Origin: Gemmatimonadales bacterium
GTDB taxonomy: Bacteria; Gemmatimonadota; Gemmatimonadetes; Gemmatimonadales; GWC2-71-9
Length of the DNA: 64,000 nt
Assembly: GCA_041390145.1 (NCBI GenBank)
Contig: JAWKQM010000010.1
Location: 1 to 64,000 of the forward strand
Direction: 5' to 3'
The position numbers and the translations under genes were made by a program. Positions 15,302 through 24,781 of the stretch are shown here, piece after piece. Under the pieces are notes generated by a model. It had not been told where the DNA came from, made no database searches, and saw nothing but the letters and a program-made list of their open reading frames with translations. Position 1 is the stretch's first letter. Each line of letters opens with the position of its first letter.

Positions 15302-17986
15302 ATGACCACTCCATTCGACCGGGTCGCCGCCGCGCTGGCGGACAATTATCGCCTCGAGCGCGAACTCGGTCAGGGCGGGATGGCGACCGTCTACCTGGCA
15401 GAGGACCTCAAGCACCACCGCCAGGTGGCGGTCAAGGTGCTCCGGCCCGAACTGGCCGCCTCGCTTGGTCCCGATCGTTTCTTCCGGGAAATCGAGGTGG
15501 CGGCCCGCCTCCAGCATCCCCACATCCTGCCGCTCTTCGACAGCGGTGCCGCAGTCCCCGCGCCAGGCGCGGAGCCGTTCCTCTGGTATGCCATGCCCTT
15601 CGTGGACGGCGAGACCCTCCGCGACCGGCTGGCCCGCACCGGCGAACTGCCGGTCCACGACGCCATTCGCATCCTCATCGAGGTGGCGGACGCGCTGGCG
15701 CACGCGCACGCCAGCGGCGTGGCGCATCGCGACATCAAGCCGGAAAACATCCTCCTCTCGGGCCGCCACGCGCTGGTGAGCGACTTCGGCGTGGCCAAGG
15801 CGGTGAGCGAGGCCACCGGCCGTCAACAGCTCACCACCGCCGGCGTGGCCCTCGGCACCCCGGCCTACATGGCCCCGGAGCAGGCGGCCGCCGACCCGCA
15901 CCTCGACCATCGGGTGGACATTTATGCGCTCGGCGTGCTGGGGTACGAACTCCTGACCGGCCGCACGCCCTTCAGTGGACGCACCCCGCAGGAAACGCTC
16001 GCCGCGCACGTGATGCAGGCACCCGAGGCCATCTCACGGCTCCGTCCCGGGATTTCGCCAGCGCTGGAAGCCATCGTGATGAAGTGCCTGGCCAAGCGGC
16101 CGGCTGACCGGTTCCAGAGCGCCGAGGAACTGGTGACGGCCTTGGAGCCGCTGGCCACGCCCAGCGGCGGGATGACCCCGACCTATACCCAGCCAGTGAG
16201 TGGTGTGGCCCCAAGGGCGACGGCAAGCCGGAAGTGGGCTCCGCTCGTCGCGGTTGCCGTTATTGGAGTGGTGGCAGTCGGAGTGTTGCTTGCCAGGAGG
16301 GGGGGAAGCGGCCCGGAGATCACCCTGACCAAAACCTCCCGGCTCACCAGCATGCAGGGTCTGGAAATCCTGCCTGCTATTTCCCCTGACGGGCAATTTC
16401 TGGCCTATGTCGGCGCCGCCACCGCCGACAATGGTCCGGAAATCTTCTTGCAGCCCACTGATGGCGGACGGGCAGTCAACATCACGGACAGCATTCCCGG
16501 TGTGCAAATCTCGCCAAACTGGTCTCCCGACGGACGGCGCCTGGTGTTTGCCTCGTACAATGATGCCGGGGCAAGCATCGTTACCATGCCACCGACCGGG
16601 GGCGACATCCGCCGGCTCTACAGTGTCAGGTATGGTGGTGGAGTTCCGTGGGCACCAAAGTGGTCACCCGATGGATCACAGATCGCCTTTGAACAGGGCG
16701 ACAGCGTGCTCGTCATGTCTGCTGACGGGAGCGGACTCACCCTGCTGGCCCGGGTGTTGGATGTCCACTCCCTGGCCTGGTCCCCCGACGGCCAATGGCT
16801 TGCAGGGGTTCGAGGAAACTCGGAATTTGTCTACGGTGGCACTTCTTTCGGCAACCTTGCGGCGAGTACGGTGTTTGTGATGCCCGCCGCCGGCGGCACC
16901 CCCGTCATGGTGAGCGACTCGACGACCCTGAACCTCTCCCCGGCGTGGTTGCCCGGTGGAAAGGCCCTGCTCTACCTGTCGAGTGGGGGCGGGGGGCGCG
17001 ACATCTACCTGCAACGAATCGGCCGGGGCGGACGCGCGGAGGGCGCCCCGCGGCGGGTCACGACCGGGCTCGACGCCCACACCTTTGCCCTTTCTCCCGA
17101 CGGAAAACGGCTGGCCTATTCGAAGTACACTCGGGACCTCAACATCTGGATGGCCCGACTTTCGGCCACGGGAAGCGTGAGTGCAAGCTCGGCGGTGCCG
17201 ATCACCCGAGGCAACCAGACCAGCGAGGTCCTTCGGCTCTCCCCCGATGGCAAGTGGCTGGTGTATGACTCCGACCTGAACGGCAATGGCGACCTGTTCA
17301 TCGTCCCCTCCGACGGTGGCACCCCGCGGCAATTGACCGATGACCCGGCCGACGACCTGAGCGCCGATTGGTCGCCCGATGGATCACAGATCGCGTTTCA
17401 CTCGTTTCGCAGCGGCAACCGGGACGTGTTCACTATCAACGCCGACGGAACCGGCCTGGCGCAGGTCACCTCCGACACGCTGAGTGATTGGTACGCCGTC
17501 TGGGGACCGGACAACAACACCCTCGCCTATACCCGAGCGGGTACCGTGTTCGAGATCAAGCGGCAGTCGCGGTCAGCGCCGTGGGGCCCTCCCACACCGG
17601 TGGGCATGGGAGTCGTCAGTGGCGTCACGCACGATCGCTCGGCCTATCTCGGCCTTCCATTCGCAAATGGGGGTGAATTCGTTTCCATCCCCTCCGGCGG
17701 CGGCGCCTCGACCACGCTCTTACGGCCCCCGCCCTGGTTCCAGGGCAACTGGCCTCGCATGGGGCCCGATGGCAAGACCCTGTACCTGTTTTCTCCCGAC
17801 TCGGTCGGCGTGCCCGCCTATTGGGCGGTCGATTTGGCCACCAAGACCCTTCGGAAAGTCGTCGCATTTGACCGCTCCGACACACGAACCGTCCGCGGCG
17901 TGTCCGACACCGACGGGAGCCGTTTCTATTTCGTGGCGGGGGAGCATCAGGCCGACATCTGGGTGGCGGAGGTGGAGGAGAAATAG
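15302..17986 (+). CDS. Membrane serine/threonine kinase with C-terminal TolB-like propeller
   Basis: 894 residues. Kinase domain about 17-285: glycine loop ELGQGGMATVYLAED, Lys45, catalytic HRDIKPEN at 142-149, DFG at 161-163, APEQ near 191. One transmembrane helix is at about 312-331. The extracytoplasmic part (340-894) carries PD40/WD-like repeats of the form SPDGxxLAY and WSPDGSQIAF, predicted to fold as a beta-propeller sensor. The architecture is common in Gemmatimonadota and Acidobacteriota. The ligand and protein substrates are unknown. No Shine-Dalgarno sequence is clear before the ATG. An 8-bp tandem array begins right after its stop. Confidence 0.93.
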   Translation: MTTPFDRVAAALADNYRLERELGQGGMATVYLAEDLKHHRQVAVKVLRPELAASLGPDRFFREIEVAARLQHPHILPLFDSGAAVPAPGAEPFLWYAMPFVDGETLRDRLARTGELPVHDAIRILIEVADALAHAHASGVAHRDIKPENILLSGRHALVSDFGVAKAVSEATGRQQLTTAGVALGTPAYMAPEQAAADPHLDHRVDIYALGVLGYELLTGRTPFSGRTPQETLAAHVMQAPEAISRLRPGISPALEAIVMKCLAKRPADRFQSAEELVTALEPLATPSGGMTPTYTQPVSGVAPRATASRKWAPLVAVAVIGVVAVGVLLARRGGSGPEITLTKTSRLTSMQGLEILPAISPDGQFLAYVGAATADNGPEIFLQPTDGGRAVNITDSIPGVQISPNWSPDGRRLVFASYNDAGASIVTMPPTGGDIRRLYSVRYGGGVPWAPKWSPDGSQIAFEQGDSVLVMSADGSGLTLLARVLDVHSLAWSPDGQWLAGVRGNSEFVYGGTSFGNLAASTVFVMPAAGGTPVMVSDSTTLNLSPAWLPGGKALLYLSSGGGGRDIYLQRIGRGGRAEGAPRRVTTGLDAHTFALSPDGKRLAYSKYTRDLNIWMARLSATGSVSASSAVPITRGNQTSEVLRLSPDGKWLVYDSDLNGNGDLFIVPSDGGTPRQLTDDPADDLSADWSPDGSQIAFHSFRSGNRDVFTINADGTGLAQVTSDTLSDWYAVWGPDNNTLAYTRAGTVFEIKRQSRSAPWGPPTPVGMGVVSGVTHDRSAYLGLPFANGGEFVSIPSGGGASTTLLRPPPWFQGNWPRMGPDGKTLYLFSPDSVGVPAYWAVDLATKTLRKVVAFDRSDTRTVRGVSDTDGSRFYFVAGEHQADIWVAEVEEK

Positions 17987-18091
17987 GCGGGGCAGCGGGG
18001 CAGCGGGGCAGCGGGGCAGCGGGGCAGCGGGGCAGCGGGGCAGCGGGGCAGCGGGGCAGCGGGGCAGCGGGGCAGCGGGGCAGCGGGGCAG
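17987..18091. repeat. 8-bp tandem array, about 13 copies of GGGGCAGC
   Basis: An almost perfect octamer array that begins immediately after the kinase TAG stop and ends 43 bases before the GH20 start. As the period is not a multiple of three, it can be read through in every frame as Gly/Ala/Arg or Pro/Leu repeats. Confidence 0.95.
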
Positions 18092-18133
18092 GAAACTCAA
18101 CTACTGCTTTGGAAATGCAAGCGGGAGTTCTCA

Positions 18134-19969
18134 TTGACCACTCGCACGACACTCCTGGTCGCCTTTCTGGCAATTGCGCTCGCGACCGATGGGGCCGCCC
18201 AGGCCCCCCTTCCGCTCATCCCGTATCCCAAACACATCGTCCGGAACACCGGCACCGCCGAACTGCGTCACCGGATTCGGCTCGAGGCGCCGGATGGGAC
18301 GGATCTCAGTACGCTGGCCGCCTACACCGGCGACCTGCTCGAGCAGGAGCTGGGCTGGCGGCCAACGATCGTCTCCGGCATCGCACCGCCCGCCGGGCTG
18401 ACCCTCCAGATCGTTGTGCCCGACTCGACGCTGGGCGCTGAGGGCTATCGGCTCTCGAGCCAATCGACCGGCGTCAGCATCGAGGCCCCGACCGAGGCCG
18501 GCCTCTTCCACGGCCTGCAGACATTCCGGCAACTGCTCCATGCCGGGGAGCCGGGTACGGTGCCGCGGGTGGAGATCACCGACGCCCCGCGCTTCCCCTA
18601 CCGCGGCATGCATCTCGACGTGGTGCGGCACTTCTTTCCGGTGGAGGTCGTGGAGCAGTACATCGACCTCCTCTCCCGGTACAAGTTCAACACCTTCCAC
18701 TGGCACCTGACCGACGACCAGGGGTGGCGGATCCAGATCCAGGCGTACCCGAAGCTTACCGAGGTCGGTGCCTGCCGCCGTGAAACTGTCGTGGACAAGA
18801 ACTTCAATCCCTACATCGGCGACGGCGTCCCCTACTGCGGCTTCTATACCCAGGAGGAGATCCGGCAGGTCGTGGCGTACGCCGCGGCCCGGCACATCAC
18901 GATCATCCCCGAAATCGAGATGCCCGGCCACGCCAAGGCCGCCCTCGCCTCCTATCCGGAACTGGCCTGCACGCCCGGGCCGTTCGAAGTCGGCACGGTG
19001 TGGGGCGTCGAGGAGGACATCTTCTGCCCGAGCGAGGCCACCTTCGCCTTCCTCGAGGGCGTCCTGACCGAGGTGATGGCGCTCTTTCCGGGTCCGTACA
19101 TCCATATCGGCGGCGACGAGGCGCCCAAAGCGCGGTGGAAGTCGAGCGACCTGGCACAGTCCATTATCCAGCGGGAGCAGCTGGCCGACGAGCACGCCCT
19201 GCAGAGCTGGTTCGTGCAGCGGATCGAGCGATTCCTCAACGCCCACGGCCGACGCCTGATCGGCTGGGACGAGATCCTCGAAGGGGGGCTCGCCCCGGAC
19301 GCCACTGTCATGAGCTGGCGCGGGGTGAGCGGCGGCATCGCGGCGGCGCAGCAGGGACATGACGTGATCATGACACCCACGAGCCACGCCTACTTCGACT
19401 ATGCGCAGGGCGACCCGGCGCTCGAGCCCTTCTCGATCGGCGGCAACCTGCCACTCGAGAAGGTCTACTCGTTCGAACCGGTACCGGGGGTGCTGACACC
19501 CGCCGAGGCCACACACATCATCGGTGCGCAGGGCAACGTCTGGACCGAGTACATCGCCACGCCTTACCGGCTCGAGTTCATGGCCTTTCCCCGGATGCTG
19601 GCCATGGCGGAAGTGACCTGGAGCCCCGCCTCGGCGCGGGACTGGTCAGGGTTCCTCGCGCGGCTTCCCTCTGCGCTCGCCGCCCTCGACCGCATGGGTG
19701 TGAACTACCGGGTCCCCAGCGTGGTGGGGCTGGAGCAGAATCAGACGACGCCAACCAGCACCGCCGTTGTCACTCTCACGAGTCCGCTGGCGAACGGTGT
19801 GATCCGCTACACCCTGGATGGCACTACCCCCACGACGAGTTCCGCCGAGTACACCGCTCCACTCAGGCTCACGGTGGACGGCACCGGGACCGTCGTGACC
19901 GCCGTCGTTTTCCTCCCGAGCGGCGCGTCCAGCCCGCCGCGTCAGGCCCGCTTTTCCAAAGGACCATAG
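18134..19969 (+). CDS. Secreted beta-N-acetylhexosaminidase (GH20)
   Basis: 611 residues. Signal peptide TTLLVAFLAIALATDGAAQA; N-terminal GH20b domain to about 150; catalytic barrel about 153-510 with the Asp328-Glu329 pair in HIGGDEAP, plus FHWHLTDDQGWR and EIEMPGHAKAAL. A C-terminal CHB/HEX-type beta domain (about 535-605; IRYTLDGTTPTTSSAEY) is probably for carbohydrate binding. It releases terminal GlcNAc or GalNAc from chitin or glycans outside the cytoplasm. The start is TTG at 18134, chosen because it precedes the signal peptide and follows GGGAG. No earlier start fits. Confidence 0.93.
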   Translation: MTTRTTLLVAFLAIALATDGAAQAPLPLIPYPKHIVRNTGTAELRHRIRLEAPDGTDLSTLAAYTGDLLEQELGWRPTIVSGIAPPAGLTLQIVVPDSTLGAEGYRLSSQSTGVSIEAPTEAGLFHGLQTFRQLLHAGEPGTVPRVEITDAPRFPYRGMHLDVVRHFFPVEVVEQYIDLLSRYKFNTFHWHLTDDQGWRIQIQAYPKLTEVGACRRETVVDKNFNPYIGDGVPYCGFYTQEEIRQVVAYAAARHITIIPEIEMPGHAKAALASYPELACTPGPFEVGTVWGVEEDIFCPSEATFAFLEGVLTEVMALFPGPYIHIGGDEAPKARWKSSDLAQSIIQREQLADEHALQSWFVQRIERFLNAHGRRLIGWDEILEGGLAPDATVMSWRGVSGGIAAAQQGHDVIMTPTSHAYFDYAQGDPALEPFSIGGNLPLEKVYSFEPVPGVLTPAEATHIIGAQGNVWTEYIATPYRLEFMAFPRMLAMAEVTWSPASARDWSGFLARLPSALAALDRMGVNYRVPSVVGLEQNQTTPTSTAVVTLTSPLANGVIRYTLDGTTPTTSSAEYTAPLRLTVDGTGTVVTAVVFLPSGASSPPRQARFSKGP

Positions 19970-19979
19970 GAAAATCGTT

Positions 19980-20006
19980 CCCCCTCTCCATATCATGGAG
20001 AGGGGG
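19980..20006. repeat. Palindromic repeat behind the GH20 gene
   Basis: Perfect 10-bp stem CCCCCTCTCC / GGAGAGGGGG with a 7-base loop, followed by TCAGGGGGTGAGG. This sequence type recurs in many bacterial genomes as an interspersed palindrome. It may also end the GH20 transcript, though no T tract follows. Confidence 0.7.
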
Positions 20007-20107
20007 TCAGGGGGTGAGGTGAGTTGAGGCGTGGCAGCGCTCCTCACCGCTAGCCGGTGCGCGCTTCGCGCTGTAGTTTCAGAAATCTTCCTCTTCCGGA
20101 CGCGCCG

Positions 20108-21802
20108 ATGACTCAACAGGACCAGTCGAAGGTGTACGATGTCTGCATCGTGGGCTCGGGTGCCGGCGGCGGCATGGCGGCCTACATGCTCACGCAGGCG
20201 GGTGCCGACGTCGTGATGCTGGAGGCCGGCGGGCCGTGGAACAACGCCACCGACTCCGCCATGCTCACCTGGCCGTTCAACACCCCGAAGCGCGGGGCGG
20301 GGACCCGGGAGCGCCCCTTCGGCGAATTCGACGCCTGCATCGGTGGATGGGACATCGAGGGGGAGCCATACACCGTGGCCCCCGGCTCGAAGTTCGGGTG
20401 GTGGCGGGCGCGCATGGTGGGCGGCCGCACCAATCACTGGGGGCGGATTTCCCTCCGCTTCGGTCCCAACGATTTCCGGCGGAAGAGCCTCGACGGCCTC
20501 GGCGACGACTGGCCCATCAGCTACGACGACCTGGCGCCCTACTATGACCGGGTGGATGACCTGATCGGGATCTTCGGTAGCGCAGAGGGCTTGCCGAACG
20601 AGCCGGATGGCCATTTCATGCCGGCACCCCGCCCCCGCTGCTATGAGCTGCTGGTCAAGCAGGCCTGCGACAACCTCAAGGTGACCTGCATCCCCGCCCG
20701 GCTCTCGATCATCACCCAGCCACTGGGTCAGCGCCCTGCCTGCCACTACTGCGGACAATGCAATCGCGGCTGCGCCACCAATTCCAACTTCTCGTCCACC
20801 AACGTCCTGATCCCCCCGGCCATGGCCACCGGGAAGTTGACCATGATCACCAACGCGATGGCGCGCGAGGTGACGGTCGGCACCAACGGACTCGCGGATG
20901 GCGTCACCTACGTGGACAAGGCCACCAACACTGACAAGCATGTCCGGGCCAAGGTGGTGGTGCTGGCGGCCAGTGCCTGTGAGAGCGCGCGCCTCCTCCT
21001 CAATTCCAAGAGCAGCTCCTTTCCTCACGGACTGGCCAACTCGAGCGGGGTGGTGGGCAAGTACCTCACGGACACCACCGGCACCGACGTGGCGGGGTTC
21101 ATCCCCAAGCTGGAGAACGGCATACCGCACAACGAGGATGGCGTGGGCGGCGGCCACCTTTACAGCCCCTGGTGGCTCGACAACAAGAAGCTCGACTTCC
21201 CTCGCGGCTATCACATCGAAATCTGGGGCGGCCGCGGCCAGCCATCCTACGGCTTCATGGGTGGCATCCAGAACTACCCCGAGTTCGGCGGCTACGGAAA
21301 AGCGCTGAAGGATTCCTATCGGCGCCTCTACGGCACCACCATCGGTTTCAGCGGCCGGGGAGAAATGATCCCCAATGCCGACTCGTATTGCGAGATCGAT
21401 CCCGAGACCAAGGATCAGTGGGGCATCCCCGTACTCCGCTTCCACTGGAAGTGGAGCGACTACGAGTACAAGCAGGTCAAGCACATGCAGGAGACCTTCC
21501 GCGCGCTCATCGACGAGATGGGGGGCGAGGTGTTCAGTCCGATGCCCACCAAAGAGCAGGGCTACGGCATCGCGACCGGCGGACAGATCATCCATGAGCT
21601 CGGCTGTGTCCGGATGGGGAACGACCCCGGCAGCTCCGTGGTCAACGCCAACTGCCAGGCGCACGACGTGAAGAACCTCTTCGTGGCCGACGGCGGGCCG
21701 TTCGTGTCGCAGGCAGACAAGAACCCCACCTGGACCATCCTCGCGCTGTCGATGCGCACCTCCGAGTACATCGCGGCGCAGCGCCGCCAGGGGGCCCTGT
21801 GA
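20108..21802 (+). CDS. GMC-family FAD oxidoreductase, sugar or glucoside dehydrogenase catalytic subunit
   Basis: 564 residues. FAD-binding CIVGSGAGGGMAAYML near residue 14, GGRTNHWGRIS, a Cys-rich stretch HYCGQCNRGCATNSN near 215, and the C-terminal GMC signature with ADGGPFVSQADKNPTWTI. It is the usual catalytic partner of a small Tat-exported subunit (gluconate 2-dehydrogenase subunit 3 family), which follows with a GTGA overlap. Related pairs oxidise glucosides at C3 or sugars to acids at the cell envelope. The start at 20108 is chosen over the longer frame because the Rossmann segment starts directly after it. Confidence 0.9.
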   Translation: MTQQDQSKVYDVCIVGSGAGGGMAAYMLTQAGADVVMLEAGGPWNNATDSAMLTWPFNTPKRGAGTRERPFGEFDACIGGWDIEGEPYTVAPGSKFGWWRARMVGGRTNHWGRISLRFGPNDFRRKSLDGLGDDWPISYDDLAPYYDRVDDLIGIFGSAEGLPNEPDGHFMPAPRPRCYELLVKQACDNLKVTCIPARLSIITQPLGQRPACHYCGQCNRGCATNSNFSSTNVLIPPAMATGKLTMITNAMAREVTVGTNGLADGVTYVDKATNTDKHVRAKVVVLAASACESARLLLNSKSSSFPHGLANSSGVVGKYLTDTTGTDVAGFIPKLENGIPHNEDGVGGGHLYSPWWLDNKKLDFPRGYHIEIWGGRGQPSYGFMGGIQNYPEFGGYGKALKDSYRRLYGTTIGFSGRGEMIPNADSYCEIDPETKDQWGIPVLRFHWKWSDYEYKQVKHMQETFRALIDEMGGEVFSPMPTKEQGYGIATGGQIIHELGCVRMGNDPGSSVVNANCQAHDVKNLFVADGGPFVSQADKNPTWTILALSMRTSEYIAAQRRQGAL

Positions 21803-22374
21803 CCGATCTTTCCCGCCGCGACATGCTGGGCCTGCTGGGCATGGCCCTCGCCGCCGGCGCCGCCGGCTGCCGCCCCGACACCATCCGCAAGGCCGCTAAT
21901 CGTGCCAGCCCATACGTGCCGGTCTTTTTCACCAAGGAGGAATACGCCACCGTCGCCGTGCTGGCGGACTTGACGCTGCCGGCGGACGATCGCGGTCCCA
22001 GTGCCACCGAGGCCGGGGTACCCGAGTTCATGGACTTCGTGATGTCGGAGGAGATGGACAACCGGGAGCGGATGCGGACCGGGCTGGCGTGGCTGGACAC
22101 CGAATCGCAGAAACGATTCCAATCGTCGTTTGTGAAAGCATCTGATCACGACCAGAAGCTGATTCTCGACGACATCGCCTGGCCGAAGAAGGCCGGCGAG
22201 GAGTTCAAGGAGCCCGCCGCCTTCTTCAACGAGTTCCGGAACCTGACCGCCACCGGCTACTGGTCGAGCAAGGTCGGCGTCGAGGACATCAAGTACCTCG
22301 GCAACACGTACGTGCAGGTCTGGAACGGCTGCCCTGAACCCCAGCTCAAGAAGCTGGGCGTCAGCTACACCTGA
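21799..22374 (+). CDS. Gluconate 2-dehydrogenase subunit 3-like protein, Tat signal
   Basis: 191 residues. N-terminal SRRDMLGLLGMALAAGAAGC carries the twin-arginine motif followed by a possible lipobox Cys. The mature part has YATVAVLADLTLPADDRGPS and GVPEFMDFVMSEE, the hallmarks of the small subunit of flavoprotein sugar dehydrogenases. It is thought to escort the cofactor-containing GMC subunit through the Tat system. The GTG start overlaps the GMC stop by four bases, so the subunits are coupled. No cytochrome c subunit is adjacent, so the electron acceptor is open. Confidence 0.88.
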   Translation: MTDLSRRDMLGLLGMALAAGAAGCRPDTIRKAANRASPYVPVFFTKEEYATVAVLADLTLPADDRGPSATEAGVPEFMDFVMSEEMDNRERMRTGLAWLDTESQKRFQSSFVKASDHDQKLILDDIAWPKKAGEEFKEPAAFFNEFRNLTATGYWSSKVGVEDIKYLGNTYVQVWNGCPEPQLKKLGVSYT

Positions 22375-22385
22375 TCGGAGTGGAC

Positions 22386-23627
22386 ATGGCCAAGCGTCGA
22401 CTCGGCGTCGGATTCATCGGCAGCGGGTTCAACACCCGCTTTCACATGCAGGCCTGGCAGGGTGTCCGGGATGCCGATGTCCTCGGCGTCTGGAGCCCGA
22501 ACAAGAAGAATGCGGCAGACGCCGCCGCGTTTGCGCGCAAGCTTGATGTCGGCCGCGCCAAGGCCTACGGCTCAATCACGGAGATGGTGGCCGACCCCGC
22601 CATCGACGCCATCTGGCTCTGCGGACCGAACCACGCGCGGATCGAGAATGTCGAGGAAATCACCGATGCGGTCACTCGCGGGAAGGGTGAGCTGCTTGGG
22701 CTCGCCTGCGAGAAACCGCTCGCGCGCACGGTGAAGGAGGCGAAGCAGGTAGCCGCCATGACGAAGAAGGCTGGCCTCGCCCACGGCTACCTGGAAAACC
22801 AGCTCTTCAGCCCGCAGGTGGAATACGGCCGCTCCCTCATCTGGGCCCGCGGGGCGGCAACTACCGGCCGGCCCTACCTGGCGCGCGCCGCCGAGGAGCA
22901 CAGTGGTCCACACATGCCCTGGTTCTGGCAAGGGAAGCTGCAGGGTGGCGGGGTGCTCAACGACATGATGTGCCATTCAGTGGAGGTGGTGCGACACCTC
23001 CTGACCAAGCCCGGCGCGCCCCGCTCGTCGGTGCGGCCGGTCAGCATCACCGGTCGGATCGCCAGCCTGAAGTGGTCGCGGCCAGAATATGTGCGGCGCC
23101 TGAAGAAGACGATGGGCCCCGCCGTGGACTACGCCCGACGCCCGGCGGAGGACTTTGCCAGCGTCACCATCGAGTTCGAGACCGACAGCGGACACACCGT
23201 GCTCGGGGAAGCCACCACCTCGTGGAGTTTCGTCGGTGCCGGCCTCCGGCTCTCGGCCGAGCTGCTCGGGCCCGAGTACTCGATGAGCTGGAACACCCTC
23301 GACAGCGGGCTCAAGCTCTTCTTCAGCCGGGAGGTGAAGGGGCGCGAGGGGGAAGACTTGGTGGAAAAGCAGAACGCCGAGCAGGGGCAGATGCCGGTGG
23401 TGGCCAACGAACCGATGGCCTACGGCTATGAAGCGGAAGACCGGCACTTTGTGCGGGTGTTCCTCGGCCTGGAAAAGCCCAGGCTCACCTTCGACGACGG
23501 CGTGGAAGTGGTGCGGACGCTGATGGCGGCCTACATGAGCGCGGAGTCGGGGAAGACGGTCCGGTTCCCACCGCGCGGGCTGGACGGCTTCGTGCCGAAG
23601 GTGGCGAAGGGGACGTGGAGGGGGTAG
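22386..23627 (+). CDS. Gfo/Idh/MocA family oxidoreductase
   Basis: 413 residues. NAD(P)-binding VGFIGSGFNTRFHMQAW at the N-terminus, the characteristic LACEKPLARTVKEAKQ segment near 110, and a C-terminal alpha/beta domain. It has no signal peptide, so it acts in the cytoplasm on a sugar or sugar derivative. The start ATG at 22386 has GGAG five bases upstream; a GTG six bases earlier is possible. It follows the GMC/subunit 3 pair by 11 bases and probably handles the oxidised product. An 8-bp array begins immediately after the stop. Confidence 0.88.
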   Translation: MAKRRLGVGFIGSGFNTRFHMQAWQGVRDADVLGVWSPNKKNAADAAAFARKLDVGRAKAYGSITEMVADPAIDAIWLCGPNHARIENVEEITDAVTRGKGELLGLACEKPLARTVKEAKQVAAMTKKAGLAHGYLENQLFSPQVEYGRSLIWARGAATTGRPYLARAAEEHSGPHMPWFWQGKLQGGGVLNDMMCHSVEVVRHLLTKPGAPRSSVRPVSITGRIASLKWSRPEYVRRLKKTMGPAVDYARRPAEDFASVTIEFETDSGHTVLGEATTSWSFVGAGLRLSAELLGPEYSMSWNTLDSGLKLFFSREVKGREGEDLVEKQNAEQGQMPVVANEPMAYGYEAEDRHFVRVFLGLEKPRLTFDDGVEVVRTLMAAYMSAESGKTVRFPPRGLDGFVPKVAKGTWRG

Positions 23628-23682
23628 GCGGGGCAGCGGGGCAGCGGGGCAGCGGGGCAGCGGGGCAGCGGGGCAGCGGGGC
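23628..23682. repeat. 8-bp tandem array (GGGGCAGC), about 6-7 copies
   Basis: Starts directly behind the TAG stop of the Gfo/Idh/MocA gene. It is the same unit and orientation relative to the stop as the array at 17987, and is followed 17 bases later by the 27-bp hairpin repeat. Confidence 0.92.
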
Positions 23683-23698
23683 CGGAAGCTCTACGAAA

Positions 23699-23725
23699 CG
23701 TCACCCCGGCGAAAGCCGGGGTCCA
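23699..23725. repeat. 27-bp GAAA-loop hairpin repeat, copy 1
   Basis: Perfect stem ACCCCGGC / GCCGGGGT closed by a GAAA tetraloop. It is identical over 27 bases to the copy at 31473. The layout resembles the dispersed hairpin repeats of the ATTCCCGC-GAAA-GCGGGAAT kind known in Neisseria (dRS3) and many Proteobacteria. It lies between convergent genes and may serve as a bidirectional terminator. Confidence 0.88.
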
Positions 23726-23744
23726 TTCGTGATGGAAGCGGTTC

Positions 23745-24779
23745 TCAGACCCCTCCCGCCGACACCTTCCCCTTAAACCGCCAGAAGAGGTGGGCAAAGT
23801 AGCCCACCGCCAGCAGGATTCCCGGCACCCACCAGATTAGCGCGACCCGCAAACCATATCCGCCTGCCTGCGCCGATTGCGCCGTGATGGAGAACTGCGG
23901 GTCGATGTTGGAGCTGAGGATGTTCGGATAGAGACCGGCGGCCGTCGCGGCCAGAATGCATAGGACGAACGCGGCCGAGCCCAGGAAGGCGCTCCGCTCC
24001 TCTCCCCGATTGAGCCGGATGGGCACGCTGAGGTAGCCCGCGAGCGCGACCGCCACCAGAGCCATCGGCCAGACCCGGCTCCCGACCATGGCATAGAGCC
24101 CCGGCTGCACCTTCCACGTCATCGCCGTCGCCAGCACACCGAAGACAGCGACCACCCACCACATCCGGCGGGCGATCGCGAGCTCGCGCTCCGCGACCGG
24201 CCCCTCCGCCTTCCAGACGAGGTAGAGTGCGCCGTGCAGGGTCAGGATGGCGAGCGTCAGGACGCCGACCGCCACGGTGTACCAGTCGAGCACCCCGGTC
24301 GGTCCCCAGGGCGAGAAGTTCCCAAAGAGTGGAAGCTGGAAGTATCCTGACGCGTCCAGCGGCACGCCGCGGATCACGTTGCCGAGCGCCGCACCGAGGA
24401 CAATCGCCATCAGCACCGACGCGAGCTGCAGCGTCGCGTCCCAGAAGGCGCGCCAGAGCGGATGTGCCTCGTGGGAGCGCAGTTCGATCGAGAGCCCGCG
24501 CAGGATCAGCAGCCAGAGCACGATCATGAGGGGCAGGTAGAAGCCGCTGAACCCCGAGGCGTAGGCGGCAGGAAAGGCCAGGAAGAGGACCCCACCCGAC
24601 GCGATCAACCACACCTCGTTGCCGTCCCATACCGGCCCGATCGTGGCCAGCACCTGGCGCCGCTCCGCGTCGGTGCGGGCCACGAACCGGTGCAGCACAC
24701 CGACGCCAAAATCGAAGCCGTCGAGCACCGCATACACGGCCAGCATCCCGGCCAGCAACCCGAACCAGAGCGCCGCCAT
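23745..24779 (-). CDS. cydB: Cytochrome bd-type quinol oxidase subunit II
   Basis: 344 residues with eight or more hydrophobic helices. The N-terminus has WFGLLAGMLAVYAVLDGFDFGVG, the classic CydB opening with its conserved Asp and Gly. It stabilises the heme-bearing CydA subunit in the inner membrane and forms part of the proton/oxygen channel. The ATG at 24779 has GGAGG seven bases upstream; a GTG at 24785 overlapping the cydA stop is an alternative start. cydA and cydB are coupled. No cydX-type small subunit is seen after it. Confidence 0.95.
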   Translation of the reverse strand: MAALWFGLLAGMLAVYAVLDGFDFGVGVLHRFVARTDAERRQVLATIGPVWDGNEVWLIASGGVLFLAFPAAYASGFSGFYLPLMIVLWLLILRGLSIELRSHEAHPLWRAFWDATLQLASVLMAIVLGAALGNVIRGVPLDASGYFQLPLFGNFSPWGPTGVLDWYTVAVGVLTLAILTLHGALYLVWKAEGPVAERELAIARRMWWVVAVFGVLATAMTWKVQPGLYAMVGSRVWPMALVAVALAGYLSVPIRLNRGEERSAFLGSAAFVLCILAATAAGLYPNILSSNIDPQFSITAQSAQAGGYGLRVALIWWVPGILLAVGYFAHLFWRFKGKVSAGGV

Positions 24780-24781
24780 GG

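Noticed and set aside
17987..18091. CRISPR-like array
   Set aside because: The units are contiguous 8-mers without spacers, and no cas genes are present.
19646..21664. 672-codon minus-strand frame across the GH20 and GMC genes
   Set aside because: It spans the palindromic repeat and lies antisense to two well-supported enzymes; composition is not protein-like.
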